Source of the DNA: Hyalangium versicolor
GTDB lineage: Bacteria; Myxococcota; Myxococcia; Myxococcales; Myxococcaceae
Length of the DNA: 64,000 nucleotides
NCBI RefSeq assembly: GCF_020103695.1
Contig: NZ_JAHXBF010000021.1
Span: 1 to 64,000 of the forward strand
Direction: 5' to 3'
Shown here: positions 26,135 through 34,779 of the stretch, piece by piece
How positions within the stretch are numbered: position 1 is the first letter of the stretch
How the letters are laid out: the number at the start of each line of letters is the position of its first letter
The notes under the pieces: model-generated
The model's input: only the letters and a program-made list of their open reading frames with translations
What the model was told of the DNA's origin: nothing
Databases searched by the model: none
Translations under genes and position numbers: made by a program

Positions 26135-27526
26135 ATGAAAGCTCTCGTCGCCGCCGTCATCCTTGCGCTCGGTCTGCCCGCGCTCGCCCAGGAGGCGAAG
26201 CCGCTGGAGCCCGGCCGCGAGTCGCTCTCCATTCCCTACGAGAAGTACAAGCTCAAGAACGGTCTGGAAGTCATTCTCTCGGTGGACCGCAAGCTGCCCA
26301 TCGTCGCCGTCAACATCTGGTACCACGTGGGCGCCTACCACGAGTCCCCCGGCCGCACCGGCTTCGCCCACCTCTTCGAGCACATGATGTTCCAGGGCTC
26401 GAAGAACGTGGCGGATGACGTGCACATCTCGCTGCTGGAGCAGATTGGCGCCACGGACCTCAACGGCACCACCAGCTTCGATCGCACCAACTACTTCGAG
26501 ACCGTGCCGAGCAACCACCTGGAGACGGCGCTCTGGCTCGAGAGCGACCGCATGGGCTACCTGCTGGACGCGCTCACCCCGGAGAAGCTGGAGACGCAGA
26601 AGGAGGTGGTGAAGAACGAGCGCCGCCAGGGCACCGAGGCCGCCCCCTATGGCATCGCCAACGAGAAGCTGTGGCACGCCCTGTTCCCCCTGCCGCACCC
26701 GTACCACGGGGAAGTCATCGGCTCGATGGAGGACCTGGACGCCGCCACGGTGGAGGATGTGAAGGGCTTCTTCCGCAAGTGGTACTCGCCCACCAACGCC
26801 ACGCTCACCATCGTCGGAGACTTCGACGTGGCGAAGACGAAGGCCCTGGTGGAGAAGTACTTCGGCAGCCTGCCCAGCACCCCCAAGCCGGAGAAGCCCC
26901 AGGTGGCGCCGGTGAAGCTCACGGGCGAGACGGTGATCCGCCATGACGAGACGGTGGCCACCCTGCCCATGCTCACCATTTCCTGGCTCAGCCCGCCCTA
27001 CCTCACCGAGGGAGATGCCACCGCGGACGTGCTGGCCAATGCGCTGGCCACCGGCAAGGCGAGCCGGCTCTACAAGCGTCTGGTGCTGGAGAAGCAGATC
27101 GCCCAGAGCGTGGAGGCCAGCCAGCAGAGCATGGCCGCCCAGTCCGTGTTCTCCATCGAGGTGGTGGCGCGGCCCGGCGTCTCCACCGACACGCTGAAGA
27201 AGGAGGTGGATGCTGTCCTGGACGAGATCCGCAAGAACGGCATCACCCAGGAGGAGCTCAACCGCGCGCGGACCCGCTATGACACGCGGATGCTCTCCGG
27301 ACTCCAGTCCGTGGGCGGCTTTGGCGGCAAGGCGGACGTGCTCCAGAACTACAACCAGTTCGTCGGCGAGCCGAGCTACCTGGCGCAGGACCTGGCTCGC
27401 TACCAGGCCGTGACGCTGGACGACGTGAAGCGCTACGCCAATGACATGCTGCGCCCGGATGCGCGCGTGGTGCTGCACGCCGTGCCGCCGCCGCAGTCCC
27501 CCTCCGCCCCGAAGGAGAACAAGTGA
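26135..27526 (+). CDS. M16 zinc peptidase, catalytic partner
   Basis: 463 aa. A signal peptide (ALVAAVILALGLPALAQ) precedes the M16 domains. The inverted zinc motif HLFEH is complete (His79, Glu82, His83) with Glu162 in VVKNERRQG as likely third ligand; the DLNGTTSFDRTNYFETVP stretch is typical. The size fits one two-domain subunit of a heterodimeric M16B-type protease. It overlaps the next gene, a zinc-less M16 homologue, in a TGATG junction, so the pair is co-translated. AAGGAGG lies upstream of the ATG. Likely periplasmic. Confidence 0.93.
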   Translation: MKALVAAVILALGLPALAQEAKPLEPGRESLSIPYEKYKLKNGLEVILSVDRKLPIVAVNIWYHVGAYHESPGRTGFAHLFEHMMFQGSKNVADDVHISLLEQIGATDLNGTTSFDRTNYFETVPSNHLETALWLESDRMGYLLDALTPEKLETQKEVVKNERRQGTEAAPYGIANEKLWHALFPLPHPYHGEVIGSMEDLDAATVEDVKGFFRKWYSPTNATLTIVGDFDVAKTKALVEKYFGSLPSTPKPEKPQVAPVKLTGETVIRHDETVATLPMLTISWLSPPYLTEGDATADVLANALATGKASRLYKRLVLEKQIAQSVEASQQSMAAQSVFSIEVVARPGVSTDTLKKEVDAVLDEIRKNGITQEELNRARTRYDTRMLSGLQSVGGFGGKADVLQNYNQFVGEPSYLAQDLARYQAVTLDDVKRYANDMLRPDARVVLHAVPPPQSPSAPKENK

Positions 27527-29058
27527 TGCGCCGCCTCTTCCTCGCTCTGTCCCTCCTCGCGCTGGCCTCGTGCGCCACCACCTCGCAGTCCGAGGCAAAG
27601 CCCGAAGCCTCCACCCCGCCCGCGCCCCAGGCCGAGGCTCCCAAGGCGGAGGACTCGGAGGCCTTCCGCGCGAAGATGCCGGGCCCCGGCAAGGCGCCTG
27701 ACCTGGTGCTGCCCGTCTTCTCCCAGTCGAAGCTGGACAACGGCCTCACGGTCATCGTCAGCACGCGCCATGAGCTCCCGCTCGTGTTCCTGGGCGTGGC
27801 CTTCGCCGCCGGCAGTGCGCAGGATCCCGTGGGCCTCGGCGGCACCGCGGACCTCACCTATAAAATGTTGCTCGAGGGTGCTGGGGGAAAAGACACCATC
27901 ACCCTGGACAACGCCTTCGCGGACCTGGGCGTGTCGCCCGCTGTGTCCGTCAACCAGGATGGCGCCCTTGTCGGCGTGCACCTGCTGACGCGCCAGGCGG
28001 ACAAGGCGTTGGCGCTGCTCTCGGACGTGGCGCGCCGGCCCACCTTCGCGCAGAAGGACTTCGACCGGCGCAAGAAGCAGCAGCTCGCGGATCTGGTGCG
28101 GCGGATGGGCTCGCCCATGTTCCTGGCCAGCCAGGCCTATACGCAGACCGTGTTCGGCGCGGACCATCCGTACGGCCACCCTGTGTCGGGCGTCCCCGCC
28201 ACCGTGGACAAGGTCTCCCTGCAGGATGTGAAGCGCTTCTACCAGAAGAGCGTGGGCCCCAAGGCCGCGGCCCTCGTGGTGGTGGGCGACGTCACCCAGG
28301 AGCAGGCCCTGGCGTGGGCGAAGAAGTACTTCGGAGACTGGAAGGGAGAGGCCGTGCTGCCTGCGGCTCCCCCCACGCCTCCGGCTCCTCCTCGCGAGGC
28401 GCTGCACGTCGTATACAAGCCCGGCCTGGAGCAGACCTTCATCATGGTGGGCCGTCCTGGCGTGGCCGCGGGCCACTCGGATGAGTATGCGCTGGATCTG
28501 GCCACCACCGTGTTCGGCGGCTTCTTTGGCAGCCGGCTCAACATGAACCTGCGCGAGGCCAAGGGCTATACCTACGGAGCGGGTGCCAACTCCGACGCGC
28601 GCCTGGGCGTGGGTCCGCTCACTGCCTACTCCGCGGTGCGCGCCAACGTGACGGGACCCTCCATCACGGAGTTCGTCCGCGAGCTGAATGATGTGAAGAC
28701 CCGGCCGATCACCTCGAAGGAGCTGGAGTCCGCCCGCGAAGGATTGATCCGCTCCTTCCCTGGTGTCTTCGAGACGGTGGAGTGGGTGGGTGCCAACGCC
28801 GCCTCGCTCTTCTTCAAGCGGCTGCCGATGGATGAGTTCTCCCGGCAGATCGCCGGGCTGGAGAAGGCCACCCCGGCCGAGGTGCAGCGCGTGGCCGAGG
28901 CGTACCTGAACCCGTCGACCATGCAGATCATCCTTGTTGGAGATCCGGACGTGCTCCAGAAGCAGGCGGCTCCGCTGAACCTGGGCAAGATCGTGCCGGT
29001 GGATGTGGCGGGCGCGGGCATTCCGGCCCCGGCTCCGGCCAAGGCTGACAAGAAGTAG
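27526..29058 (+). CDS. M16 lipoprotein lacking the zinc motif (pseudopeptidase subunit)
   Basis: 510 aa. The signal ends in the lipobox LASC (Cys16), so the protein is lipid-anchored. The M16 fold is present (LDNGLTVIVSTRHELPLV; GFFGSRLNMNLREAKGYTYGA, the R/Y substrate-binding motif of the non-catalytic M16 half). The HXXEH site is replaced by GTADLTYKM, so it cannot bind zinc in the usual way. It should pair with the preceding active subunit and tether it to a membrane. A GTG at 27523 is an alternative start. Transcription ends at a strong hairpin at 29083. Confidence 0.92.
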   Translation: MRRLFLALSLLALASCATTSQSEAKPEASTPPAPQAEAPKAEDSEAFRAKMPGPGKAPDLVLPVFSQSKLDNGLTVIVSTRHELPLVFLGVAFAAGSAQDPVGLGGTADLTYKMLLEGAGGKDTITLDNAFADLGVSPAVSVNQDGALVGVHLLTRQADKALALLSDVARRPTFAQKDFDRRKKQQLADLVRRMGSPMFLASQAYTQTVFGADHPYGHPVSGVPATVDKVSLQDVKRFYQKSVGPKAAALVVVGDVTQEQALAWAKKYFGDWKGEAVLPAAPPTPPAPPREALHVVYKPGLEQTFIMVGRPGVAAGHSDEYALDLATTVFGGFFGSRLNMNLREAKGYTYGAGANSDARLGVGPLTAYSAVRANVTGPSITEFVRELNDVKTRPITSKELESAREGLIRSFPGVFETVEWVGANAASLFFKRLPMDEFSRQIAGLEKATPAEVQRVAEAYLNPSTMQIILVGDPDVLQKQAAPLNLGKIVPVDVAGAGIPAPAPAKADKK

Positions 29059-29082
29059 CGGCGCAGACCCTGGTTGTATTCG

Positions 29083-29126
29083 AGCGCCGGAGTTCCCCTC
29101 GGGGCTCCGGCGCTTCGCTTTTTGGG
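29083..29126 (+). terminator. Rho-independent terminator after M16 pair
   Basis: AGCGCCGGAG (29083-29092) pairs with CTCCGGCGCT (29105-29114). Between them CCCC-TC-GGGG extends the stem past a TT bulge. TTCGCTTTTTG follows on the plus strand. A textbook terminator for the two M16 genes. Confidence 0.85.
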
Positions 29127-29145
29127 CCGCTTGCTTTCCGGTCAG

Positions 29146-29424
29146 CTAACTCTCGCGTTCCTCGGCCTTCTGACGGCCTCGCTCTTCGCGTTCGATTTCA
29201 TCGGCCTCGTCGATGGGGCTGCGGATGTCCGGCACGTCGCCGCCTGCCGGAGCGTCGCTGTCGAAGGCGAACTTCAGTTCACGGGTGTCGTGCTTGGACT
29301 CGTCGGCGTAGAGGGGCTTGGTGTCATCGGCCTCGAGCCCGCGCTCGACACGGTCCTTGGCGAACGGGGGCTTGTGGGAGGCCTCCTTGCCGCCCTTGAG
29401 GGGGTCATACTTCCGGCTGCTCAT
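29146..29424 (-). CDS. Small highly charged protein
   Basis: 92 aa; ATG 29424 follows AGGAGA with good spacing. Very hydrophilic, rich in Asp/Glu/Lys/Arg (KDRVERGLEADDTKPLYADE, ending in a Glu/Arg-rich helix). No signal, membrane segment or recognised family. Probably a cytoplasmic, partly disordered protein. Confidence 0.6.
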   Translation of the reverse strand: MSSRKYDPLKGGKEASHKPPFAKDRVERGLEADDTKPLYADESKHDTRELKFAFDSDAPAGGDVPDIRSPIDEADEIEREERGRQKAEERES

Positions 29425-29549
29425 GGTGGGTCTCCTCGATCCGAGCGCGGAGGACCCGCGCTTCCGAGGCTCAATCTCGGAGCGGCCGCGCCACGCACCA
29501 AGCTTCCCGGGGACAGACGGGCTCCTGCTCGCCCGCCCGAGAGGCAGCC

Positions 29550-30125
29550 TCACTTTTTGAGAGGATTCAGTCCCAGTGCCGACTTCACGCCCGCTTCGCT
29601 CAGCAGCCATCCTTCGAACTCAGGGTCCATGCAGACGCCCAGCACGGTCTGAGGCGCTGGCTGAGGAAGCCTGGAACGGTGAGAGGGCTCTGCCCGTGAG
29701 CGCAACTCCTCGAGCCGGTCGCGTGCTCGGTCACTCCACACCTCCGGCACCACCTTGCTTCGAGCCAGTCCCTCGTAAAGAAGCAGCGTCTCCTTCCAGC
29801 GGCATGCGCTGGCATCGGAGCCGCTGTCCCAAGCGGGGACGAGATCCCAAGCCACGACGGCACAATCGAACGTCTTCTTGTCTAGCTCACGAGCGAGAAG
29901 CTGGTCGAAGCCGACGAGGATCGTGCTCGTCCGGTGCTTCAACTTCATGTTCTCGTTGCTCATCGCCACCAGGTGGCCCTTGGTGAAGCCTACGACCCGG
30001 TCGAATGGCAACAAGCCCAGCTGCTTCGGAATCTCTTCCCCCCAGAGTGCCTGCAGGGCCGAGCCCGTGGTCCCCTCGACGAAGAGCACGAGGCGCAAGT
30101 CCCGGCCCTTACTCGAGGTTGACAT
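29550..30125 (-). CDS. TOPRIM-like (DUF4276-like) protein paired with ATPase
   Basis: 191 aa. It opens with a strand and LVLFVEGTTGSALQ, resembling the TOPRIM hhhVEGxxD motif. An acidic strand (VVAWDLVPAWDSGSD) sits where the metal-binding DxD would lie. The C-terminus has CMDPEFEGWLL, close to the PEFEAWLL motif of DUF4276. DUF4276/TOPRIM proteins partnered with ABC-type ATPases resemble OLD/PARIS-type anti-phage systems. Here the upstream gene encodes such an ATPase and overlaps by 17 bases, so the two form one operon. The role in defence is inferred only from architecture. Confidence 0.6.
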   Translation of the reverse strand: MSTSSKGRDLRLVLFVEGTTGSALQALWGEEIPKQLGLLPFDRVVGFTKGHLVAMSNENMKLKHRTSTILVGFDQLLARELDKKTFDCAVVAWDLVPAWDSGSDASACRWKETLLLYEGLARSKVVPEVWSDRARDRLEELRSRAEPSHRSRLPQPAPQTVLGVCMDPEFEGWLLSEAGVKSALGLNPLKK

Positions 30126-31349
30126 ACCGTGCCCCGGGTGGAACGTCGCTGGCGAACTGCTTCGCCTCCTCCTTGTCCGCGAACCTCCGATACTGCGTCG
30201 TCCCCTTCACCCGCTCGACGAGGAGGATGTCCTGCAGGTCGACCTGATCAATCAACCAGGGTGAGTGGGACGTGATGATGACCTGAGTCCCAGCATCGAC
30301 GGCCGACCTCAGCGCCTGGAGCACTGTGACGATCGTCCAGGGATCCAGCCCGTTCTCCACCTCTTCGATGCACAGCAGTGAGGGCGGTGGATCGTGAGCG
30401 AGCAACGCGAAAATGGCTGTAATGCGCCGTGTCCCTTCGGAGAGCATCCATGAAGGGATGTCGAACAGGGATGAACCGTTTCGCCCTTGGTAGGGCATCC
30501 GTTCCTTCAATGCGTAATTGACGTTCTCCTGCTGACCCGCCCTCGGCTTGGAGACCTTGACCTGCTCGATGCCACTCAACACTTTCTTCAAGCGTTCGAC
30601 CAGGTCCGCGAGCTGGTCCCTGTTCAGCTCATTCAGAAGCGCAGGCAGATTGGTGCCTTCCTCGTCGAGGAGCGGCTCGAAGGACTTCCGCTTCGCGAGC
30701 GATCCTGCCGCGAGCCGACTCGTACTCAATCGGAGGAAGACCGCGTTCTCCCAGAAAGCATTGACCGCGGAATGATGAGGCGGTCATCGAGACCTGGATT
30801 CAAGACACCCACATTGGCTGCCTGGCCCAGGGCGAGCCGATCCGGGTCGCTCACTTCACGCGTGAAGCGGGGCTCCTTGGGATAGACGAGCCGGACACCG
30901 GGTCGGTCCTTACGGACATTGGCTTCCGAGACCGTGGTGATGAGGGGGCGTTTCCTTCTGCCGGCTTGAAGTTCCAGCGACTCGCTGGAGATGAGCGGAG
31001 TGACTCCATCACGGCGCTGGACCACCTTGACCCGGTACGCCAGGTCGCCTTCTTTCTCGACCTTCCACGTCAAGCCCAACTGAAAGAACGCCTGTTGAGA
31101 GCGGACGTTCACGACGGGAGCAATGCCGAAGTACCTCCCGAGCGCAGTGCCAGCATCATGCCTGAGCGTCCCATCCACCCACTGGAGCGCCTCGAGGAGG
31201 GTACTCTTGCCAGAACCGTTACGCCCGAGAACGAGATTGAAGGGACGCAACGGCACGGGTTCGGGCTTGAACGCGGCTTTGAAGCGCTCCACCTTGACGC
31301 TGCTCAGGTGCAGTCGGGGCACCGTTTCTTTTGGGAGGCTCTTGGGCAT
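30109..31349 (-). pseudogene. Frameshifted ABC-type ATPase (OLD/AAA_21-like)
   Basis: The gene is split into two frames. The first (30726-31349) carries FNLVLGRNGSGKSTLLEAL (Walker A) and stops shortly after PRSMLSG. The second (30109-30729) carries SEGTRRITAIFALLA (signature-like), LLCIEEVENGLDP (Walker B) and VIITSHSPWLID (switch His). Reading the second frame back across the first gives NAFWENAVFLRLSTSR, a sensible continuation, so a one-base shift near 30760-30775 breaks an ORF of ~413 codons. A TTG overlapping the first stop could restart translation. It may be a recent mutation, a sequencing error, or less likely programmed frameshifting. It belongs with the TOPRIM-like gene downstream. 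Confidence 0.75.
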
Positions 31350-31445
31350 ATGCGCCTGAGGAAGGGGTGAACCCTCTTACTGCTTCTCTCAGGGCCCGTG
31401 CCAGCCTCTCAACACCCGGCAACCCCTCCAGCCTGGCCCAGCGTC

Positions 31446-32726
31446 TCACGCCTCGGTGGCGTCGAAGCTGCGCGGCCGCAGGAGCTTCAGCGTGACCATC
31501 AGCGCCAGGAAGAACACCGCGGAGGACACGGTGATGAAGCGCACACCCACCCGGTCCGCCAGCGCACCCTGCAGCCACACGCCCAGCGCGTACCCAGCGT
31601 TGAGCACCATGCCGTACAGGCTGCTCATGCGCGCCCGCAGCTCCCGAGGCGCTCGGGCCTGGCAGACGGTGTGGATGCCCGTCAGGCACGTCATGTAGGC
31701 CGCACCCAGCAGGAAGATGCTCACTGCCGCCAACACCAGCGTCGGCGACAGCCAGTACAGCGCGGCGATCGGACCCAGGGCCAGTGTCACCCCTTCCAGC
31801 ACGCGCTTGCGCCCGAAGGCATCGATTAACACGCCACCCCCCACCGCCGCCACCACCGCTCCCAACCCCTGGCACGTGACGAGCAACGAAGCCGCCGATG
31901 CGCCCTGGTGGAACACCCGGATGGCGAACACCGGCACCAAGCCAATGAAGGGCGCCACGAACAGGGCCACGATGAGCGTGCTCGCCAGCACCAGCGAGAT
32001 GCCCGCATCCTTCCGAGCCACATCCACGCCCCGGGCAATGTCCGTCCACAGGGATTTCCACAGGCCCTTGAGCACGAACGTGCTCGTGTTCGTCGGCGCA
32101 CGCAGCCTCGACAGCGCCGCCAGCACCCCCACGAAGGAGAGCGTGTTGATGAGCAGTGCCCACTCGATGCCACCGATGGCGAGCACCAACGTAGCGAGCA
32201 GCGGGCCCACCACGCGCCCCAGGTTGAACTGCGCGGAGTTGAGGCTCAGCGCGCTGTGCAGATCCTCGGGCGGCACGAGCTCGGCCAGCAGCACCGAGTA
32301 GGCCGGGCCCGTCAGCATGTTGATGCAGCCGTTGAGGAACGCGGCCACCGCCACCAGCGGAACGCTGAGGTGATGCGTGAAGGCCAGCACCGTGATGAGC
32401 GCGGCCAGCACCATCTGCCCCACCGCTCCCACCGCCACGTAGGCCCGCCTGTCGAAGCGATCCGCCAGCGCGCCACCCACCGGCGACAGCACCAGCCCCG
32501 GCAGGTACGAGAGCGCCGCCACACCGCCCGTCCACTCGGCGCGGCCCGTCACCTGGGTGACGTACACGCCCAGCGCCACGGTCTCCATCCAGGTACCGAT
32601 GTTGGAGACCAACGACCCGGTCCAGACCGGGAGATATCCGGGATGCTCGAAGGCCCGGAGCGAGGAGAAGCGCGAGAGGCGAAGTGCGGGCACGGCGATA
32701 TCCCTTGTAACCCAAGCCTCGGACAT
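31446..32726 (-). CDS. MFS transporter (EntS/MFS_3-like exporter)
   Basis: About 426 aa with twelve predicted membrane helices. The first loop has YLPVWTGSLVSNIGTWMETVAL and helix 2-3 holds GGALADRFDRR, the MFS motif A; SAQFNLGRVVGPLLA and LYGMVLNAGYALGVWLQGALADRVG are typical of the MFS_3 family, which includes the enterobactin exporter EntS. The substrate is unknown. A longer start at ATG 32768 is possible; neither has a strong Shine-Dalgarno. The gene stands alone between the ATPase and the CapA-like gene, all on the minus strand. Confidence 0.88.
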   Translation of the reverse strand: MSEAWVTRDIAVPALRLSRFSSLRAFEHPGYLPVWTGSLVSNIGTWMETVALGVYVTQVTGRAEWTGGVAALSYLPGLVLSPVGGALADRFDRRAYVAVGAVGQMVLAALITVLAFTHHLSVPLVAVAAFLNGCINMLTGPAYSVLLAELVPPEDLHSALSLNSAQFNLGRVVGPLLATLVLAIGGIEWALLINTLSFVGVLAALSRLRAPTNTSTFVLKGLWKSLWTDIARGVDVARKDAGISLVLASTLIVALFVAPFIGLVPVFAIRVFHQGASAASLLVTCQGLGAVVAAVGGGVLIDAFGRKRVLEGVTLALGPIAALYWLSPTLVLAAVSIFLLGAAYMTCLTGIHTVCQARAPRELRARMSSLYGMVLNAGYALGVWLQGALADRVGVRFITVSSAVFFLALMVTLKLLRPRSFDATEA

Positions 32727-32849
32727 GCGCGCGGTGGGCCCCGTTCCCACTCTTGGGGCCCCAATCATTCAGGGCGCTCTCGTGAAGCAGTTGGACTTCA
32801 CGATTCTGTTCTCAGCAGTGTGCCGAGCAGGCAGGCACTACGGCGCGCC

Positions 32850-34274
32850 TTACTGAGAGGTCACGGCCGCCTTCCCACGCGGAGCGAGTGTGCCGTCTTC
32901 ACTGATCTGCGCACCCGTCTGTGGGAAATCCTGGGACGTCAGCTTGCGGACCAGCGAGATGACGCCGTTCTTCGGATCCGGCACGGGGAGGCCCTCGCCC
33001 TGCTGCCGCGTGGGGAGGATGCGGCCCGAGAGGAAGCGCCCAGCCCGGTCCAGCTCTACCTCGAGCACCATGCCCAGCCCCTGCGCGCCTGTCAGGGTGA
33101 AGCGCCCGTAGGTGGCGAAGTTGCCCATCGAGTAGGCGATGAGCCGACCCTTGTAGAACTCCATGGCGCGCGCCACGTGCGGACCGTGGCCCAGCACCAG
33201 GTGCGCCCCCGCATCCACCACCGCGTGAGTAAAGGCGCGCAGATCTCCCCGGTCCTCGCCCATGAACTTCTCCTTGCCGGGCGGCACGTGCACCGCTTTG
33301 GCGCCCTCGGCGCCACCGTGGAAGGACACGATGACCAGATCATGCGTGGCCGCCACCGCGCGCACCAACTCCTTCGCCACCGGCAGGTTGTTGAGGTGGT
33401 TGCACGAGGCGGACGTGTGGAATGCCACCAGGCCGATGCGCAGGCCATTGCGCTCCAGCGTGGCGACACTGCCCGGCGGGCCGCTCCAGGCGATGCCCAA
33501 CCTGTCCAGGGTGCCCTCCGTCTCGCGCCGGCACTCCTCGCCGAAGTCACCCGAGTGGTTGTTCGCCGTGGACACCACGTCCACGCCCGCATCCTTCAGC
33601 GCCTGCCCGTAGGCCGTAGGCGAGCGGAACGCATAGCAGCCCTTGGGTGAGCGGCACTTGTTGGTGGTACCTCCATCGCACAGCGGGCCCTCGAGGTTCA
33701 CGAAGGTGAGGTCCGCGTCCTCCAGCAACGAGCGCACACCGGTGATGACTCCATCCGGGCCCTCGGGAGGCAGATGCCCCTCGGGCACCGTGGTGCCGAG
33801 CATCACATCTCCCGTGGCGCGGATGCGCACCCGAGCCTCGGCAGGCGGTGCCGGACGCTTCTCGGGCTCGGGAGGCTTCGCCAGCTTCTCCTGAAGCGCG
33901 GCCTGCGCCGAGGCCTGCGAGAGCGCGTTCTCCAGATCCGGATGGTCCGGCTTCAGCTTCTGGACCTCCTTCCACTGCGCGAGCGCCTCCGCCCACTGGT
34001 GCCGCAGCGAGTACGCCCAGCCCAGCTCCCAACGGCAGTCCACGCGAGTAGGCGCGGCCTCGACGCAGGCGGAGAGCGCGGCGATGGCGGCCTCGGCATC
34101 CTGGGCCTTGAGGGCCTCGACGCCCTTGGCGAATTGAGCATCCGCTCCCGTGGCAGCGGGGTCCGCGGGGGGAGCAGGTTGGGAGTCCGCGGCGGCAGGC
34201 GCGGGGGCCTCGCGCGGGGAAACAGGATCCGGGACGGCGGCGAGCATCAACAGCAGAAGGACGGGCGAAGGCAT
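32850..34274 (-). CDS. TPR plus CapA-type metallophosphatase-fold protein
   Basis: 474 aa. A short signal (PVLLLLMLAAVPDP) and Pro/Ala linker lead to a TPR segment (~45-125: ALKAQDAEAAIAALSACVEA, WAEALAQWKEVQKLKPDHP). The PGA_cap/CapA domain runs from ~150 with RIRATGDVMLG, FVNLEGPL, STANNHSGDFG, VSFHGGAE, VVDAGAHLVLGHGPH and RLIAYSMGNFATYG. CapA proteins contribute to poly-gamma-glutamate capsule release in Bacillus, but most bacterial homologues have other or unknown roles. No capB/capC genes are nearby, so capsule synthesis is not implied. Confidence 0.88.
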   Translation of the reverse strand: MPSPVLLLLMLAAVPDPVSPREAPAPAAADSQPAPPADPAATGADAQFAKGVEALKAQDAEAAIAALSACVEAAPTRVDCRWELGWAYSLRHQWAEALAQWKEVQKLKPDHPDLENALSQASAQAALQEKLAKPPEPEKRPAPPAEARVRIRATGDVMLGTTVPEGHLPPEGPDGVITGVRSLLEDADLTFVNLEGPLCDGGTTNKCRSPKGCYAFRSPTAYGQALKDAGVDVVSTANNHSGDFGEECRRETEGTLDRLGIAWSGPPGSVATLERNGLRIGLVAFHTSASCNHLNNLPVAKELVRAVAATHDLVIVSFHGGAEGAKAVHVPPGKEKFMGEDRGDLRAFTHAVVDAGAHLVLGHGPHVARAMEFYKGRLIAYSMGNFATYGRFTLTGAQGLGMVLEVELDRAGRFLSGRILPTRQQGEGLPVPDPKNGVISLVRKLTSQDFPQTGAQISEDGTLAPRGKAAVTSQ

Positions 34275-34341
34275 GTCGCGCGCATATTACGGAGATGCCC
34301 TCGTTCCCGAGAGAAACCTGCCAGCCGAGTCGAACGGACGC

Positions 34342-34779
34342 TCAAGTGGGGAGCGGACGAGCGCCCTTGCCCGTATCGAGCGCCTTCTCGATGAGGCTCA
34401 ACAGCTGGTTCAGATCGAACGGCTTGTGGACGACGTCATATGCCCCTTCGCGCACACAGTTGGCGGCGGTGGCATCGGAGGCAAAGCCCGTGACGACGAT
34501 CACCATCACGTCCGGCTGGAGCTTCTTCAGCTCCACGAGCGTCTCGACACCGCTCATCCCCGGCATCCGCAGGTCCGTGAGGACCAGGTCGAACTCCGCG
34601 GCTCGGGCCCGCTCGAGCGCCCGGGTCCCGTTCTCCGCCGTGGCGACGTCGTACCCTTCCATGGCGAGGAGCTTGGCCAGTCCCTCGCGCACGTCGAACT
34701 CGTCATCCACCACGAGGATGCGCTCGCCATGCTTGCGCGTCATCGTGGTCTCTTCGTCCCAGAAATTCACGACGTTCAT
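34342..34779 (-). CDS. Single-domain response regulator
   Basis: 145 aa, receiver domain only: ILVVDDEFDVREGL (acidic pocket), phosphoacceptor Asp69 in LVLTDLRMPGMSG, VVTGFAS and the conserved Lys in VVHKPFD. There is no output domain. The ATG overlaps the stop of the hybrid kinase by four bases (ATGA), so it is the kinase's cognate partner, either a phospho-sink, a relay or a protein-interaction output. Confidence 0.95.
   Translation of the reverse strand: MNVVNFWDEETTMTRKHGERILVVDDEFDVREGLAKLLAMEGYDVATAENGTRALERARAAEFDLVLTDLRMPGMSGVETLVELKKLQPDVMVIVVTGFASDATAANCVREGAYDVVHKPFDLNQLLSLIEKALDTGKGARPLPT

Noticed and set aside
32850..34274. Poly-gamma-glutamate capsule locus
   Set aside because: Only a CapA-fold protein is present; no capB or capC ligase genes are nearby.
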